Shown here piece after piece: positions 36,637-45,704 of a DNA stretch of 64,000 bases. The notes beneath the pieces were generated by a model. It had not been told where the DNA came from. It ran no database searches and worked only from the letters and a program-made list of their open reading frames with translations. Made by a program: the position numbers and the translations under genes. This DNA comes from an uncultured Eggerthella sp. (GTDB lineage: Bacteria > Actinomycetota > Coriobacteriia > Coriobacteriales > Eggerthellaceae): NCBI GenBank assembly GCA_959607715.1, contig CAUHNN010000001.1:1-64000 (forward strand), read 5' to 3'. Position 1 is the stretch's first letter; every line of letters begins with the position of its first letter.

Positions 36637-38421
36637 ATGAACGCAATGATAGCCCTCCTTGCAGGACTCGCCGTTCTCGTCGTCGGCTACGTCGTCTACG
36701 GCGGCTGGCTCGCACGCCAGTGGGGCGTCGACCCGAAGAACCCCACCCCCGCCCAGCAGATGCATGACGGCGTGGACTACGTTCCCACGAAACCCTACAT
36801 CCTCCTTGGACACCACTTCTCGTCGATCGCCGGCGCAGGCCCCATCAACGGCCCCATTCAGGCTGCCGTCTTCGGCTGGGTCCCCGTCATGCTGTGGGTG
36901 ATCATCGGCGGCATCTTCTTCGGCGCCGTCCACGACTTCGGCGCCCTGTTCGCTTCGCTGCGCCACAAGGGCCAGACCATCGCGACCGTCATCGCCGAGA
37001 ACATCGACGACACCGCCAAGAGGCTGTTCTGCATCTTCGCCTACCTGACGCTCGTCCTCGTCGTTGCCGCCTTCGCTTCGATCGTCGCGAACACCTTCGC
37101 CGTCAACCTGGCTAACGCCACCGAGGCTTCTAACCTGGCCAACCAGCGCACGGCCATGATCTCGATGCTCTTCATCCTGGTCGCCGTCATCTACGGCTTC
37201 GCCACCCGCGGTCGCGAAATCCCCACGGCCCTCAACGTCGTCACCGCCATCGCGATCATCGTCGTCCTCGTCGCCGTCGGCTACAACTTCCCCGTCATCT
37301 CGTTCGACTACACCACGTGGATGATCCTGCTTGGCATTTACATCATGGTTGCCGCCGTCGCTCCTGTGTGGATCCTCCTCCAGCCGCGCGACTACCTCAG
37401 CTCGTACCTGCTCTACGGCATGATCCTCCTCTCGATCGTCGGCATCGTCGGCGCGTCCCTCACCGGCGACGCTGCCAACCTGCAGATTCCGGCGTTCACC
37501 GACTTCTTCGCCACCAACGTGGCCGTCGACGCAGCGGGCAACCCGATCATCAACCCCGAAACGGGCCAGCCCGTCGTGAACAAGGCGGCCGCATCCGGCT
37601 TCCTGTTCCCTGCCCTGTTCATCACGATCGCCTGCGGCGCCATCTCCGGCTTCCACAGCCTCGTCGCCTCCGGCACCACGTCCAAGCAGCTTGACAACGA
37701 GAAGAACGCTCAGCCCATCGCCTACGGCGGCATGCTGATCGAGTGCCTTCTGGCCATCATCTCGTTGTGCGCGGTCGGTTTCGTCTGGGCGGCCTACAGC
37801 GCCGGCGAATACGCATCCCCGACCGCCGTCTTCGCCGGCGGCCTTTCCCAAATGCTCGCCTGCATCCCCGGTCTCGAAAACGTCGAGGGCATCGCCTACA
37901 CGCTCCTCATCCTGGCCGTTTCCGCATTCTGCCTGACCTCGCTCGACACCGCGACACGCCTTGGTCGCTACATGTTCCAGGAACTGTGGATCCCTGCCGG
38001 CTCCAACCTTGAATCCCTGACCGGCGCGCGCAAGACGCTCGCCAACCCCTATGTCGCAACCGTCGTCACGGTCGTCCTCGGCATCGGGCTGGGCATGACA
38101 GGCTACAGCCTGATCTGGCCGCTGTTCGGCGCCGCCAACCAGCTGCTTGCCGCCCTCGCCCTGCTCGCTGTCTGCGCATGGCTCGGCAACGCAGGAAAGA
38201 ACAACAAGATGTTCTACATCCCCATGGTGTTCATGCTCGTCGTCACCCTGACCTCGCTCGTCATGACGCTTCAGTCCAAGTGCCTCGTCCTCATGTCGGG
38301 CACCGGCGACCTGTTCGCAGCAGGCATTCAGGCAGTGCTTGCGGCCATCCTGTTCGTTCTTTCGATCATCTTGGCCGTCAAGGGCGCCAAGACCATCTTC
38401 GGCAAGAAGGAAAACGCCTAG
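36637..38421 (+). CDS. cstA: carbon starvation protein A family transporter
   Basis: Polytopic membrane transporter of 594 residues with some 16 hydrophobic segments. CstA-family hallmarks are the early VYGGWLARQWGVDPKNPTPA, HHFSSIAGAGPINGP, WVIIGGIFFGAVHDFGAL, and ACGAISGFHSLVASGTTSKQ with SLDTATRLGRYMFQEL later. Characterised members import peptides or pyruvate, often during carbon limitation. A cytosolic hypothetical protein precedes it and a strong terminator follows, giving a two-gene unit. Confidence 0.93.
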   Translation: MNAMIALLAGLAVLVVGYVVYGGWLARQWGVDPKNPTPAQQMHDGVDYVPTKPYILLGHHFSSIAGAGPINGPIQAAVFGWVPVMLWVIIGGIFFGAVHDFGALFASLRHKGQTIATVIAENIDDTAKRLFCIFAYLTLVLVVAAFASIVANTFAVNLANATEASNLANQRTAMISMLFILVAVIYGFATRGREIPTALNVVTAIAIIVVLVAVGYNFPVISFDYTTWMILLGIYIMVAAVAPVWILLQPRDYLSSYLLYGMILLSIVGIVGASLTGDAANLQIPAFTDFFATNVAVDAAGNPIINPETGQPVVNKAAASGFLFPALFITIACGAISGFHSLVASGTTSKQLDNEKNAQPIAYGGMLIECLLAIISLCAVGFVWAAYSAGEYASPTAVFAGGLSQMLACIPGLENVEGIAYTLLILAVSAFCLTSLDTATRLGRYMFQELWIPAGSNLESLTGARKTLANPYVATVVTVVLGIGLGMTGYSLIWPLFGAANQLLAALALLAVCAWLGNAGKNNKMFYIPMVFMLVVTLTSLVMTLQSKCLVLMSGTGDLFAAGIQAVLAAILFVLSIILAVKGAKTIFGKKENA

Positions 38422-38447
38422 CGCAACTTCCTTGCCCCAGACACGCT

Positions 38448-38483
38448 AAGGCCTCGACGCGACAAACGCGTCGAGGCCTTTCT
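38448..38483 (+). terminator. terminator after cstA
   Basis: A 14-bp perfect stem AAGGCCTCGACGCG/CGCGTCGAGGCCTT with a 5-base loop, then TCTT. It abuts the truncated ABC-ATPase fragment on the other strand. Confidence 0.9.
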
Positions 38484-38744
38484 TCATGATGGAGCACGGC
38501 TCGCTATCACCACAACCGCCCCACGCGATTTCTGCTTCGACACAAGCTCTCTCAGCATGGAAAGCCCCGACTCGTCCAGAGCATTGGTCGGCTCATCGAG
38601 CAGCACGATATCGGGCTTCTCCATAACGGCTGCGGCGATGCCAAGACGCTGCTTCATGCCAAGTGAATGTTTGCGATATTTTCGCTTGTCATCGGGGTCA
38701 AGCCCCACGGCCCGAAGCGCCGCACGAATATCGCTATCTGAGGC
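38484..38744 (-). pseudogene. ABC transporter ATPase fragment
   Basis: Reading from about 38744 towards 38484, the frame encodes the second half of an ABC ATPase: ALRAVGLDPDDKRKYRKHSL, signature-like SLGMKQRLGIAAAVM, and Walker B IVLLDEPTNALDESG, then VVVIAS followed by an early stop. Walker A and the Q-loop are absent, and the C-terminus ends at the cstA terminator. The SLGMKQR form is typical of BcrA/lantibiotic-immunity exporters. The 5' end is fused to a LysR remnant. Both ends are lost, so it is non-functional. Confidence 0.8.
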
Positions 38745-38829
38745 GCATATTAAAAAGCCGTGCCGCGGCCATCGCGAAACTACCCTCTTCGTAGGTAGCA
38801 ATAAAATAAGAGAGCTGCTCGAAGGTCAC
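38734..38829 (-). pseudogene. 5' fragment of a LysR-family regulator gene
   Basis: A GTG at 38829 with AAGGAGG upstream starts MTFEQLSYFIATYEEGSFAM then AAARLF, a clear LysR helix-turn-helix N-terminus. After about 26 residues the homology stops and the frame ends at 38734. Downstream sequence belongs to an ABC-ATPase fragment in another frame, so a deletion has joined two unrelated genes. The start site is intact, so a short peptide could still be made. Confidence 0.75.
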
Positions 38830-39004
38830 TTTGCCTCCTTCGAAACGGTGCGAAGCGATCATCGACGTTATAGCACCATTTCGAGCAGCTCACACTGAAA
38901 GAGCACTCCATATCGGCAGGTGGAAGGGCGTTTTGCCCCATCTGCCGCCTCACGTCCCGCTCGACGCAACGCGCCTCTCGCCGGTCTTTGACCTTCGCGC
39001 TGGG

Positions 39005-41626
39005 CTACTGTTCACCGAAGAACTGCTCGGCTATGCGAGCGCTTTCGGCCGCATCCTTCGCATACCAGGTCGCTCCCATGGTTTCGGCGTACTCGGGCGT
39101 CAACACGGCACCGCCGACGAACGTCTTGGCATCGGGCACCTGCTCGCGCAAAAGCGCGATGGTCTTTTCCATCGACTTCACCGTGGTGGTCATCAACGCG
39201 GAAAGGCCGATCAGGCGAATGCCCTGCTCCCTGGCCGCATCGACCACCGTCTGCGGATCGACGTCACGGCCTAAATCAACGACGCGGAAGCCGTAATTTT
39301 CCAGCAGCATCTTCACGATGTTCTTGCCGATGTCGTGGATATCGCCTTTCACAGTGGCGAGGATGATGGGCTTGTCTTCCGTCTGCTCGGCACTGCCGCT
39401 TGCCTGCATGTGCGCCTTCACCACGTCGAAGCCCACTTTCACCGCTTCAGCAGAAGCCATAAGCTGCGGAAGGAAGAACGTTCCCTTATCGAAGCGAACA
39501 CCCACCTCGTCGAGCGTGGGGATGAACAAGCCGTCGATCAGATCGAGCGGGTCATGGCCTGCCAGCAATTCCTCAGTGGCCTGTTTCATGGGCTCCTTGC
39601 GGCCCGCGATGATCAAATCCTGGATGGCGGCCGCCTGCGCCTTCGCATCGGCCAGCGATTCGGGGATAGGCAACGCGCTTGCAGGCTCGGGCCCGGACTG
39701 GCTCGCCCCGGAAACGGCGCCGCCAAGAGGCGCGAGCAGGGCGCCGTTCGAAACATCGGCGCCGGTGGCCTGCGCTATGAGCGACAACCCTTGGGCGAGC
39801 ATTTCCTGGTCAACGTCGAGGGCGGGCTTCACGTCGTATGGGTCGGGGCTTTCGCTGCAGTATTCAATGTACCCAACCGATCCGGCATCCTGACCGTTGA
39901 TAACGCGGTAACAGCGCACCACGTCGCGGTAGCGCGCGGCATTGGGGTTGATGATGGGCAGATCGAGACCGGCACCGAATGCGGCGGAAAGGAAGTTGGA
40001 GCTCATCAAATTACGCTGAGGCAGGCCGAAGCTGATGTTCGAAACGCCCAGCGCCGTGCGAACGCCCAGATGCTCTTTGCACAGCTTGATGGCGTCCAAG
40101 ATAGCCGAAGCCTCCTTCTGGTTGGTTGCGACGGCCATGGTAAGGCAATCGATGACGATATCGTGCGCGGGGATACCGTAGGCCGCCGCCTCGTTCACGA
40201 TCTTCTTGGCAATAGCGAATCTCTCTTGCGCCGTAGGCGGGATACCCCCCTCATCGAGACACAGCCCGATGACGCAGCAGCCGTACTTAGCGGCAATGGG
40301 AAGCACGGCACCCATGCTCTCCCGCTTGCCGTTAACGGAGTTGATCAGGGGCTTTCCGCAATAGCAGCGACAGGCCCGCTCGACGGCCTCGGCATCGGAG
40401 GAATCCAAGACCAGCGGCAGCGTCACGCAGGATTGCAGCTTCTGCACCGCGGAGGCGAGCATGGCGGGCTCGTCGATCTCAGGCAGGCCAACGTTCACAT
40501 CGAGCAAGTCGGCCCCGAGATCACGCTGGCTCACCGCTTCTCCCACCACGTAATCCAGGTTGTTCTCGCGCAAGGCCGCTTTCAGCTTGGGCTTGCCGGT
40601 AGGGTTGATGCGCTCACCGATGATGCCCACCTCATGGGTTCCCTCGTGCAGGATTACGGCCTGCTGGCCGCTGGTGATGACGCAATCGCGCGCGCTGGTG
40701 CGCGCAACGGGAACACCGCGCCTCTCGACGCTTGCGGCAACCAAGGAAATCATCTCGGGCGTAGTGCCGCAGCAACCGCCCACAAGCGATACGCCCTCAT
40801 CCATGATGCTATCCATGGCGTCGGCGAATTCAGCGGGCGTGATGTCGTAGATGGTCTCGTCGCCTTCCATGCGAGGAAGACCGGCGTTGGGCTGGATCAA
40901 GACGGGCACGCGGCTCGTGGCGCACAGCGTCTTGGCGAAGCCGAGCGCTTCGGCGGGACCAAGCGAGCAGTTCATGCCCACGGCGTTTGCCCCCATGGCC
41001 GAAAGCGTCGCAGCGGCCACCTCAGGCGGAGTCCCAAGGAAGGTCCGACCGTCTTCTTCGAAGGTCATGGTCACGAAAACGGGCAGGCCAGAGTGCTCTT
41101 TCGCAGCCAAAAGCGCCGCTCGAGCCTCAGACAGATCGGAAAGCGTCTCAAGCAAGATGATGTCGCAGTCGGCGGCAACGGCGGCGTCGACCTGTTCGGC
41201 GAACAGCTCGTAGGCCTCTTCGAAGGAAAGCGTGCCCATAGGCTGCATCAACTCGCCGATGGGCCCAAGGTCGGCCACCACGTAAGGCGCCCCTGCGGCA
41301 CGTGCGTTGTCGGCTGCGGCCTTGAACACCTCGGCGACCGTTGCGCGGCCTTCGAGCTTACGGCGATTCGCACCGAAGGTGTTGGTGGTGATGGCCTGGG
41401 CCCCCGCTTCGACGTAGCGTCGATGAATGGCGGTGATTTCTTCGGGGTCGCTGAAGTTCAGCAAGTCGGGAACCGCGCCGGCGCCCGCAAGCCCCGCTGC
41501 CTGCAGCATGGTCCCCATACCGCCGTCGTGGACCAGAAACTCCTTGCCGCGCAGCACAGCTTCAAGGTGGGCGTCTTTGATCTTGAGCCCCGCAAGGGCA
41601 TCGAAGCGATCAGTGGTGGTTGCCAT
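39005..41626 (-). CDS. metH: cobalamin-dependent methionine synthase without activation domain
   Basis: Transfers the methyl of 5-methyltetrahydrofolate through cobalamin to homocysteine. The 873 residues contain the homocysteine domain with zinc cysteines (NAVGMNCSLG and GGCCGTTPE), the pterin-binding domain (GERINPTGKPKLK onward), the cap region, and the B12-binding domain with DIHDIGKN (cobalt-ligating histidine), SALMTTTVKS and VGGAVLTPEYA. The protein ends at the Rossmann domain; the C-terminal AdoMet activation domain of E. coli MetH is missing. That function is supplied by the overlapping upstream gene. It is last in the metF operon. Confidence 0.95.
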   Translation of the reverse strand: MATTTDRFDALAGLKIKDAHLEAVLRGKEFLVHDGGMGTMLQAAGLAGAGAVPDLLNFSDPEEITAIHRRYVEAGAQAITTNTFGANRRKLEGRATVAEVFKAAADNARAAGAPYVVADLGPIGELMQPMGTLSFEEAYELFAEQVDAAVAADCDIILLETLSDLSEARAALLAAKEHSGLPVFVTMTFEEDGRTFLGTPPEVAAATLSAMGANAVGMNCSLGPAEALGFAKTLCATSRVPVLIQPNAGLPRMEGDETIYDITPAEFADAMDSIMDEGVSLVGGCCGTTPEMISLVAASVERRGVPVARTSARDCVITSGQQAVILHEGTHEVGIIGERINPTGKPKLKAALRENNLDYVVGEAVSQRDLGADLLDVNVGLPEIDEPAMLASAVQKLQSCVTLPLVLDSSDAEAVERACRCYCGKPLINSVNGKRESMGAVLPIAAKYGCCVIGLCLDEGGIPPTAQERFAIAKKIVNEAAAYGIPAHDIVIDCLTMAVATNQKEASAILDAIKLCKEHLGVRTALGVSNISFGLPQRNLMSSNFLSAAFGAGLDLPIINPNAARYRDVVRCYRVINGQDAGSVGYIEYCSESPDPYDVKPALDVDQEMLAQGLSLIAQATGADVSNGALLAPLGGAVSGASQSGPEPASALPIPESLADAKAQAAAIQDLIIAGRKEPMKQATEELLAGHDPLDLIDGLFIPTLDEVGVRFDKGTFFLPQLMASAEAVKVGFDVVKAHMQASGSAEQTEDKPIILATVKGDIHDIGKNIVKMLLENYGFRVVDLGRDVDPQTVVDAAREQGIRLIGLSALMTTTVKSMEKTIALLREQVPDAKTFVGGAVLTPEYAETMGATWYAKDAAESARIAEQFFGEQ

Positions 41627-42419
41627 AGCAGGTTATTCCCTTCTCTAGATAAGAGCAGTATTCGCGTGCGACGCACTCTTTGCAAGGCTTCTTCGTCGTG
41701 GCGGGCGGCAGCTCGTCGAACAGCCCCACGATGGCGGTGATGCTTTTTGCGGGGACCAGCAGCAGGCTTTCGTTCACGGCGAGCCCTAAACGCCGGGAAG
41801 CATCGATCGCCTTGATGAACTGCGGTTGAACGGCGAGGGGCAGATCACCGTAGCCGGGGCTGAAGCGCATGCGGGCGAAAAGCCCGGCCGAAGCGGCTTC
41901 GTGGGCGATATCCTCTTGGGCCGCCTGCGCCGCCTCTTCGATAAGCGCATTGCAGCAGGCGTCGTAGAGCATGGCGTCGAGGGGGTTGATGGCAGCCAGC
42001 GTCCGCAGCTGGCGCTCGCTTTCCGCCCCCAAGGTTGCGGCGAAGCAGGCCGCGAAGCGGGCACCGCGCAGGTGCGACGCCACGCTTTCACCCTCGAAGA
42101 CGAGCGACGCCCCCGCAAGGACGACGCGAGGATCCTCGTCCCAACGGCAGCGATCCTCGTCGAGCGCGAACACGCGCCACGTGAAGGTGGGATCGAGCTC
42201 CGTTTCGCAGGCTGCGGCTATCGACTCAAGGCGATTCACCAAGCCATCGTCGATCGCCTGCCCACTGTAGCCCAGATAGCGCAGCGCTTCTTCACGGTTC
42301 AAGGAAACCGCCGCATGCCCCTTGGCCCGCATGGTTCGAAACGCAAAGAGAGGCGCGGGGTTGGCCGCGCCTCGGGTAGATTGCTCGTTTGCGATGTCCT
42401 GCTGCTTCTCTAGCGCCAT
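41610..42419 (-). CDS. stand-alone MetH activation-domain protein
   Basis: Predicted to bind AdoMet and reductively remethylate cobalamin(II) on MetH. The 269 residues include NREEALRYLGYSGQAID at the start of the domain and the AdoMet-binding RFSPGYGDLPL, followed by LGLAVNESLLLVPAKSI, all matching the MetH activation domain. A C-terminal extension has four cysteines, CKECVAREYC then TCYG, a possible metal or Fe-S site absent from the E. coli domain. It overlaps metF by 10 bases and metH by 17, so all three are translationally coupled. Confidence 0.88.
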   Translation of the reverse strand: MALEKQQDIANEQSTRGAANPAPLFAFRTMRAKGHAAVSLNREEALRYLGYSGQAIDDGLVNRLESIAAACETELDPTFTWRVFALDEDRCRWDEDPRVVLAGASLVFEGESVASHLRGARFAACFAATLGAESERQLRTLAAINPLDAMLYDACCNALIEEAAQAAQEDIAHEAASAGLFARMRFSPGYGDLPLAVQPQFIKAIDASRRLGLAVNESLLLVPAKSITAIVGLFDELPPATTKKPCKECVAREYCSYLEKGITCYGNHH

Positions 42420-43288
42420 GAGTCCCTAAGCAATCCCACGCACTGCTGCGCGATTTCGGGCTTGTTCATGGTGTAGAGGTGAAGGCCGTCTACGCCATGG
42501 TCTGCCAAATCGATCAGCTGCTCGGCGGCATATTCGACGCTTGCCTTGCGCAGTGACTCCGGATCGTCGGCGTAGCGGTTCAGGATCTTCACGATCTTGC
42601 CGGGCAGGGAAACGCCGCACATGAACACCATGCGCTGCACCTGCTCCTTGCTCATCACGGGCATGATGCCGCATGAGATGGGCGCGGTGACGCCGATCGC
42701 CTGAGCCTCGTCCCAGAAGCGGTAGAAGCATTCGTTGTCGAAGAAGAGCTGCGTGACGAAGAAGTCGGCACCGGCATCCTGCTTCGCCTTCAGGAACGTG
42801 AGGTCCTCGTCGAGGTCCATCACGGTAGGATGCCCTTCGGGGTAGGCGGCGGCGCCCACGCAGAAGCCTCGTTCCTTCAGCAGGGGGATCAGATCGGTGG
42901 CGTGCTTGAAGCGCGCGCTGGGGGTTTGTCCCTCGATCAGGTCTCCGCGAAGGGCCAGCACGTTTTCGATGCCCTTTTCCTGCAGATCGTCGAGCGCGGA
43001 GGCGATCTTTTCCTCGCTTGCGTTCGAGCAGGTAAGATGCGCCATCGCCGTCATGTCGAGTTCGTCCTGCAGAATCGCCGCGATCTCGCTGGTGGCGTTG
43101 GAGTTTTCACTGCCGCCCGCAGAGTAGGTCACGGAGACGAAATCAGGGTGCAGATCAACCAGTTTGCTTGCCGTGTCGCGCGCCACATCGTTAGTGAGAA
43201 CCCCTCGAGGAGGGAAGATCTCGAACGAAATGGGAGGGCGCTGGTTGTTGGCCTTCGCGCGTTTGAATGTGTTGATGATTTTTTTCAT
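42410..43288 (-). CDS. metF: 5,10-methylenetetrahydrofolate reductase
   Basis: Flavoprotein that reduces methylene-THF to methyl-THF, the MetH methyl donor. The 292 residues form a TIM barrel: ISFEIFPPRG, SVTYSAGGS, HLTCSNAS, LALRGD, and DAGADFFVTQLFFDNE. It is the first gene of the metF, activation protein, metH operon. No SD precedes the ATG. A consensus -10 (TATAAT) lies only seven bases upstream, suggesting a leaderless transcript. Confidence 0.95.
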   Translation of the reverse strand: MKKIINTFKRAKANNQRPPISFEIFPPRGVLTNDVARDTASKLVDLHPDFVSVTYSAGGSENSNATSEIAAILQDELDMTAMAHLTCSNASEEKIASALDDLQEKGIENVLALRGDLIEGQTPSARFKHATDLIPLLKERGFCVGAAAYPEGHPTVMDLDEDLTFLKAKQDAGADFFVTQLFFDNECFYRFWDEAQAIGVTAPISCGIMPVMSKEQVQRMVFMCGVSLPGKIVKILNRYADDPESLRKASVEYAAEQLIDLADHGVDGLHLYTMNKPEIAQQCVGLLRDSWR

Positions 43289-43295
43289 GAGCCAG

Positions 43296-43323
43296 ATTAT
43301 AGGGTCAGATCGCCACCTGATAA
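43296..43323 (-). promoter_or_regulatory. predicted metF promoter, leaderless
   Basis: On the minus strand TTATCA (43323-43318), 16 bases, then TATAAT (43301-43296), then seven bases to the metF ATG. The predicted start of transcription is at or next to the A of the ATG. Confidence 0.65.
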
Positions 43324-43494
43324 GGGGCTATTTAGCAAAGCGCTATATCTATGGTCGAGCATTGCCTATCGGTTGAGCCTATAACGACGACGCTATAGAC
43401 CCCCGATCGGTTATCGCCCGCTGGTCAGGGCCGCCGGCGCTTCGCCCGCGTCTAATCCCTGCCGGCATATCCCCCGCAGCCGACCTTCGCCGGC

Positions 43495-44223
43495 TCATGC
43501 GAATTTGAGTTTGATGCGGTCGAGCTTTCTTTTCCAGGGAAGGTAGAGCGCCTGAAGGAACAAAACGGTCGCCACGCCATGGACCAAGTCGAGGGGCAAG
43601 CCCGCCAGATACGCAGCCAACGCCCCCTGCCACGTTAGAGGCACAAGAAACGCAACGATATACCAGCTATTCAGAATGAAGCCGTATCCCAACCCGGACA
43701 GGAAACCGAAGCAAAGCAGAACGACGGCTCCCAGGCGGGGCCCTCGGGAGCCGAGGCGATCCTCCAGCGAAAAGGCACCGCTGTTCGCCAGTACGCCGGA
43801 AATATAGCCGACCATCCCCCAGGCATACATCTGCCAAGGCGTCCACGGCCCCTGGCCGAAGAAGAAGTTAGAGCACAACGCCGCGAGCGCCCCCACCATG
43901 AAGCCGCTGTGCTTGCCGAACACGGCTCCGGCGATGATGCAGATGGCGCTCACCGGCTTGAAATCGGGCAGGGGGGCGAACAGGATGCGCCCCGCCGCCG
44001 CCAGCGCCCCCAAGGTAGCGCTCGGCATGATTTGGCGCAGGGCCGGCCTTTCCGCCTCGAACCCGCAGGAGAACACCGCCAAAGCTGCGCAACCCACCAA
44101 AAGCGTAAGCAGCCCCGATTGCTCGATCTGCAGATAGGCGCACGTTGCCAATGCGGCGACGGGGGCAATGAGGGCCACCGTCTCGGCAACAAGGCGCACT
44201 CTCTGTTTCGCAGGGGCACTCAC
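43495..44223 (-). CDS. ECF transporter substrate-binding (S) subunit, probably for cobalamin
   Basis: Integral membrane S component of 242 residues with about six helices. The arrangement RQIMPSATLGALAAAGRILF, PVSAICIIAGAVFGKHSGF and VGALAALCSNFFFGQGPWTP with WQMYAWGMVGYISGVLA matches the ECF S-component family that often accompanies B12-regulated loci. It captures the vitamin before ATP-driven uptake. The start is GTG at 44223, overlapping the ATPase stop as GTGA. The B12 assignment comes from the riboswitch at the head of the operon and the B12-dependent methionine genes that follow; no ligand residue identifies it directly. Confidence 0.75.
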   Translation of the reverse strand: MSAPAKQRVRLVAETVALIAPVAALATCAYLQIEQSGLLTLLVGCAALAVFSCGFEAERPALRQIMPSATLGALAAAGRILFAPLPDFKPVSAICIIAGAVFGKHSGFMVGALAALCSNFFFGQGPWTPWQMYAWGMVGYISGVLANSGAFSLEDRLGSRGPRLGAVVLLCFGFLSGLGYGFILNSWYIVAFLVPLTWQGALAAYLAGLPLDLVHGVATVLFLQALYLPWKRKLDRIKLKFA

Positions 44224-45704
44224 TGGCGCCCCCACGCGCGCGTGAAGTCGTTTTCGGCAGCGCGGTAGAACAGATTGTTGAGAAAGAATTCGCTCGGCGA
44301 TTCGGTGCAGGCGTCTTCACCGTCGAAGAGCATGGTTACGGCATCGGCAGCACACGCAGCAAAGGTCAGGTCGTGGGTCGCCAGCACGATAGTGACGCCC
44401 TCTGCCACCAGCGCGCGGCAGAGCTTTGCCACCGTGAACTTCGTTGCAGCATCGAGCCCTTTGGTCGCTTCGTCGAGGAGGAGCAGCTTCGGACGCGCGA
44501 GGAGCACCTTCGCGAAGGCCAGTAACTGCTGCTGACCGCCGGAAAGATCATAGGGATGCAGATCATCCAGCCCCTGCAAGCCGAGGCGCTCTACCATGGC
44601 GTCGATATCTTCGCCCCCGTAGCCGCACCCACGCTGCCAGTCGCGTAGCTCTTCGGCAACGGAGTCGCACACGAACAGCGTCTTCGGATCCTGCGGGATG
44701 AATCCCTGGCTTGCACGCAGCGGCGCTTTTATGCGGCCCCGCTCAGGGCGCACCGTCCCCGCCGCAAGCGCGAGCAGGGTCGATTTGCCGCACCCGTTGC
44801 CGCCCACGATAGCGTGCAGGGTTCCCCTCCGCACCGCAAGGTTGCACCCCCGAAGAACGAACGGCGCCGTGCGCTCATAGCGAAACGCCACGTCGCGAAC
44901 GCGCAAGGCAAGTTCGTCGTCGCCGGGCCCCGCAGGGTCGGCGATCGCCTTTGGGACGTACGCCTTCGATCGAGGAAGGGGCGCTTCTTTCAGCTGGCCG
45001 TTTTCAAGGGCGAGCCTTTGCGTGGCGTAGGGGGCCATAAGCTCAGGGGCGTGGGTGACGACGATCACCGTGATGCCCAGTTCGCGGTTGATGCGAAAAA
45101 GGGCATGCGCCAGCGCATGGGCCGCGACGGGGTCCAGCTGGCTGGTGGGCTCGTCGAGCAGGAGCACGCGCGGGGCGCACGCGAGCACGCTGGCAACCAC
45201 CAGCAGCTGTTTTTGCCCTCCGGAAAGATCGTTCACGTTTCGGTGCAGCCAATCGTTCATGCCGAAGAAGTGCGCGATTTCCGCAATGCGACGACGCATG
45301 GCATCTTGAGGAGCAGCCAGGTTCTCCAAGCCGAACGCCAATTCATGCCACGGCTCGGTGCACACCAACTGGTTGTCGGCGCCCTGCATGACGAAGCCAA
45401 CACTGCGCGCCGACTCTTCAATGCCCAGAGACGAAACCTCGCGCCCGAAGATCCTGATGGCGCCCCCGCGCTTTCCGTTAGGGGCGAGCTCTGGCTTGCA
45501 GCATCGCAGAAGCGTGGTTTTGCCGCAGCCGGTGGCACCGGTGATAAGCGTGAAGGACCCCTCCTCGATTTCCCGAGAAAGAGGCCCAAGAAGGGGGCGG
45601 CCGATCTGCCCCTCCCCCGCATCGGAGCGCTCATCCGTCTGCCCCGATGCGACAGCGACCAAATAAGAGAACGTGAAGTCATCGAATGTCACCGCAGCGC
45701 TCAT
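44220..45704 (-). CDS. ECF transporter ATPase, fused A-A' subunit
   Basis: Two ABC ATPase domains in one 494-residue chain. Domain 1: Walker A GATGCGKTT, signature LSGGQKQLLVVASVLA, Walker B VLLLDEPTSQLD. Domain 2: Walker A GGNGCGKST, signature LSGGQQQLLAFAKVLL, Walker B LLLLDEATKGLD. Most ECF importers have two separate A proteins; a fused one usually belongs to a dedicated rather than a shared module. The start at MSAAVTFDDF is chosen (GGAAAGG upstream) and overlaps the T gene by four bases (ATGA). Confidence 0.9.
   Translation of the reverse strand: MSAAVTFDDFTFSYLVAVASGQTDERSDAGEGQIGRPLLGPLSREIEEGSFTLITGATGCGKTTLLRCCKPELAPNGKRGGAIRIFGREVSSLGIEESARSVGFVMQGADNQLVCTEPWHELAFGLENLAAPQDAMRRRIAEIAHFFGMNDWLHRNVNDLSGGQKQLLVVASVLACAPRVLLLDEPTSQLDPVAAHALAHALFRINRELGITVIVVTHAPELMAPYATQRLALENGQLKEAPLPRSKAYVPKAIADPAGPGDDELALRVRDVAFRYERTAPFVLRGCNLAVRRGTLHAIVGGNGCGKSTLLALAAGTVRPERGRIKAPLRASQGFIPQDPKTLFVCDSVAEELRDWQRGCGYGGEDIDAMVERLGLQGLDDLHPYDLSGGQQQLLAFAKVLLARPKLLLLDEATKGLDAATKFTVAKLCRALVAEGVTIVLATHDLTFAACAADAVTMLFDGEDACTESPSEFFLNNLFYRAAENDFTRAWGRQ

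Noticed and set aside
39335..41740. Plus-strand open frame of 801 codons
   Set aside because: It is antisense to metH and the activation gene, with no family motif.
43289..43494. Second cobalamin riboswitch, SAM riboswitch or T-box ahead of metF
   Set aside because: No B12 core, SAM-I core or T-box sequence is present, and the predicted promoter leaves no room for a leader.
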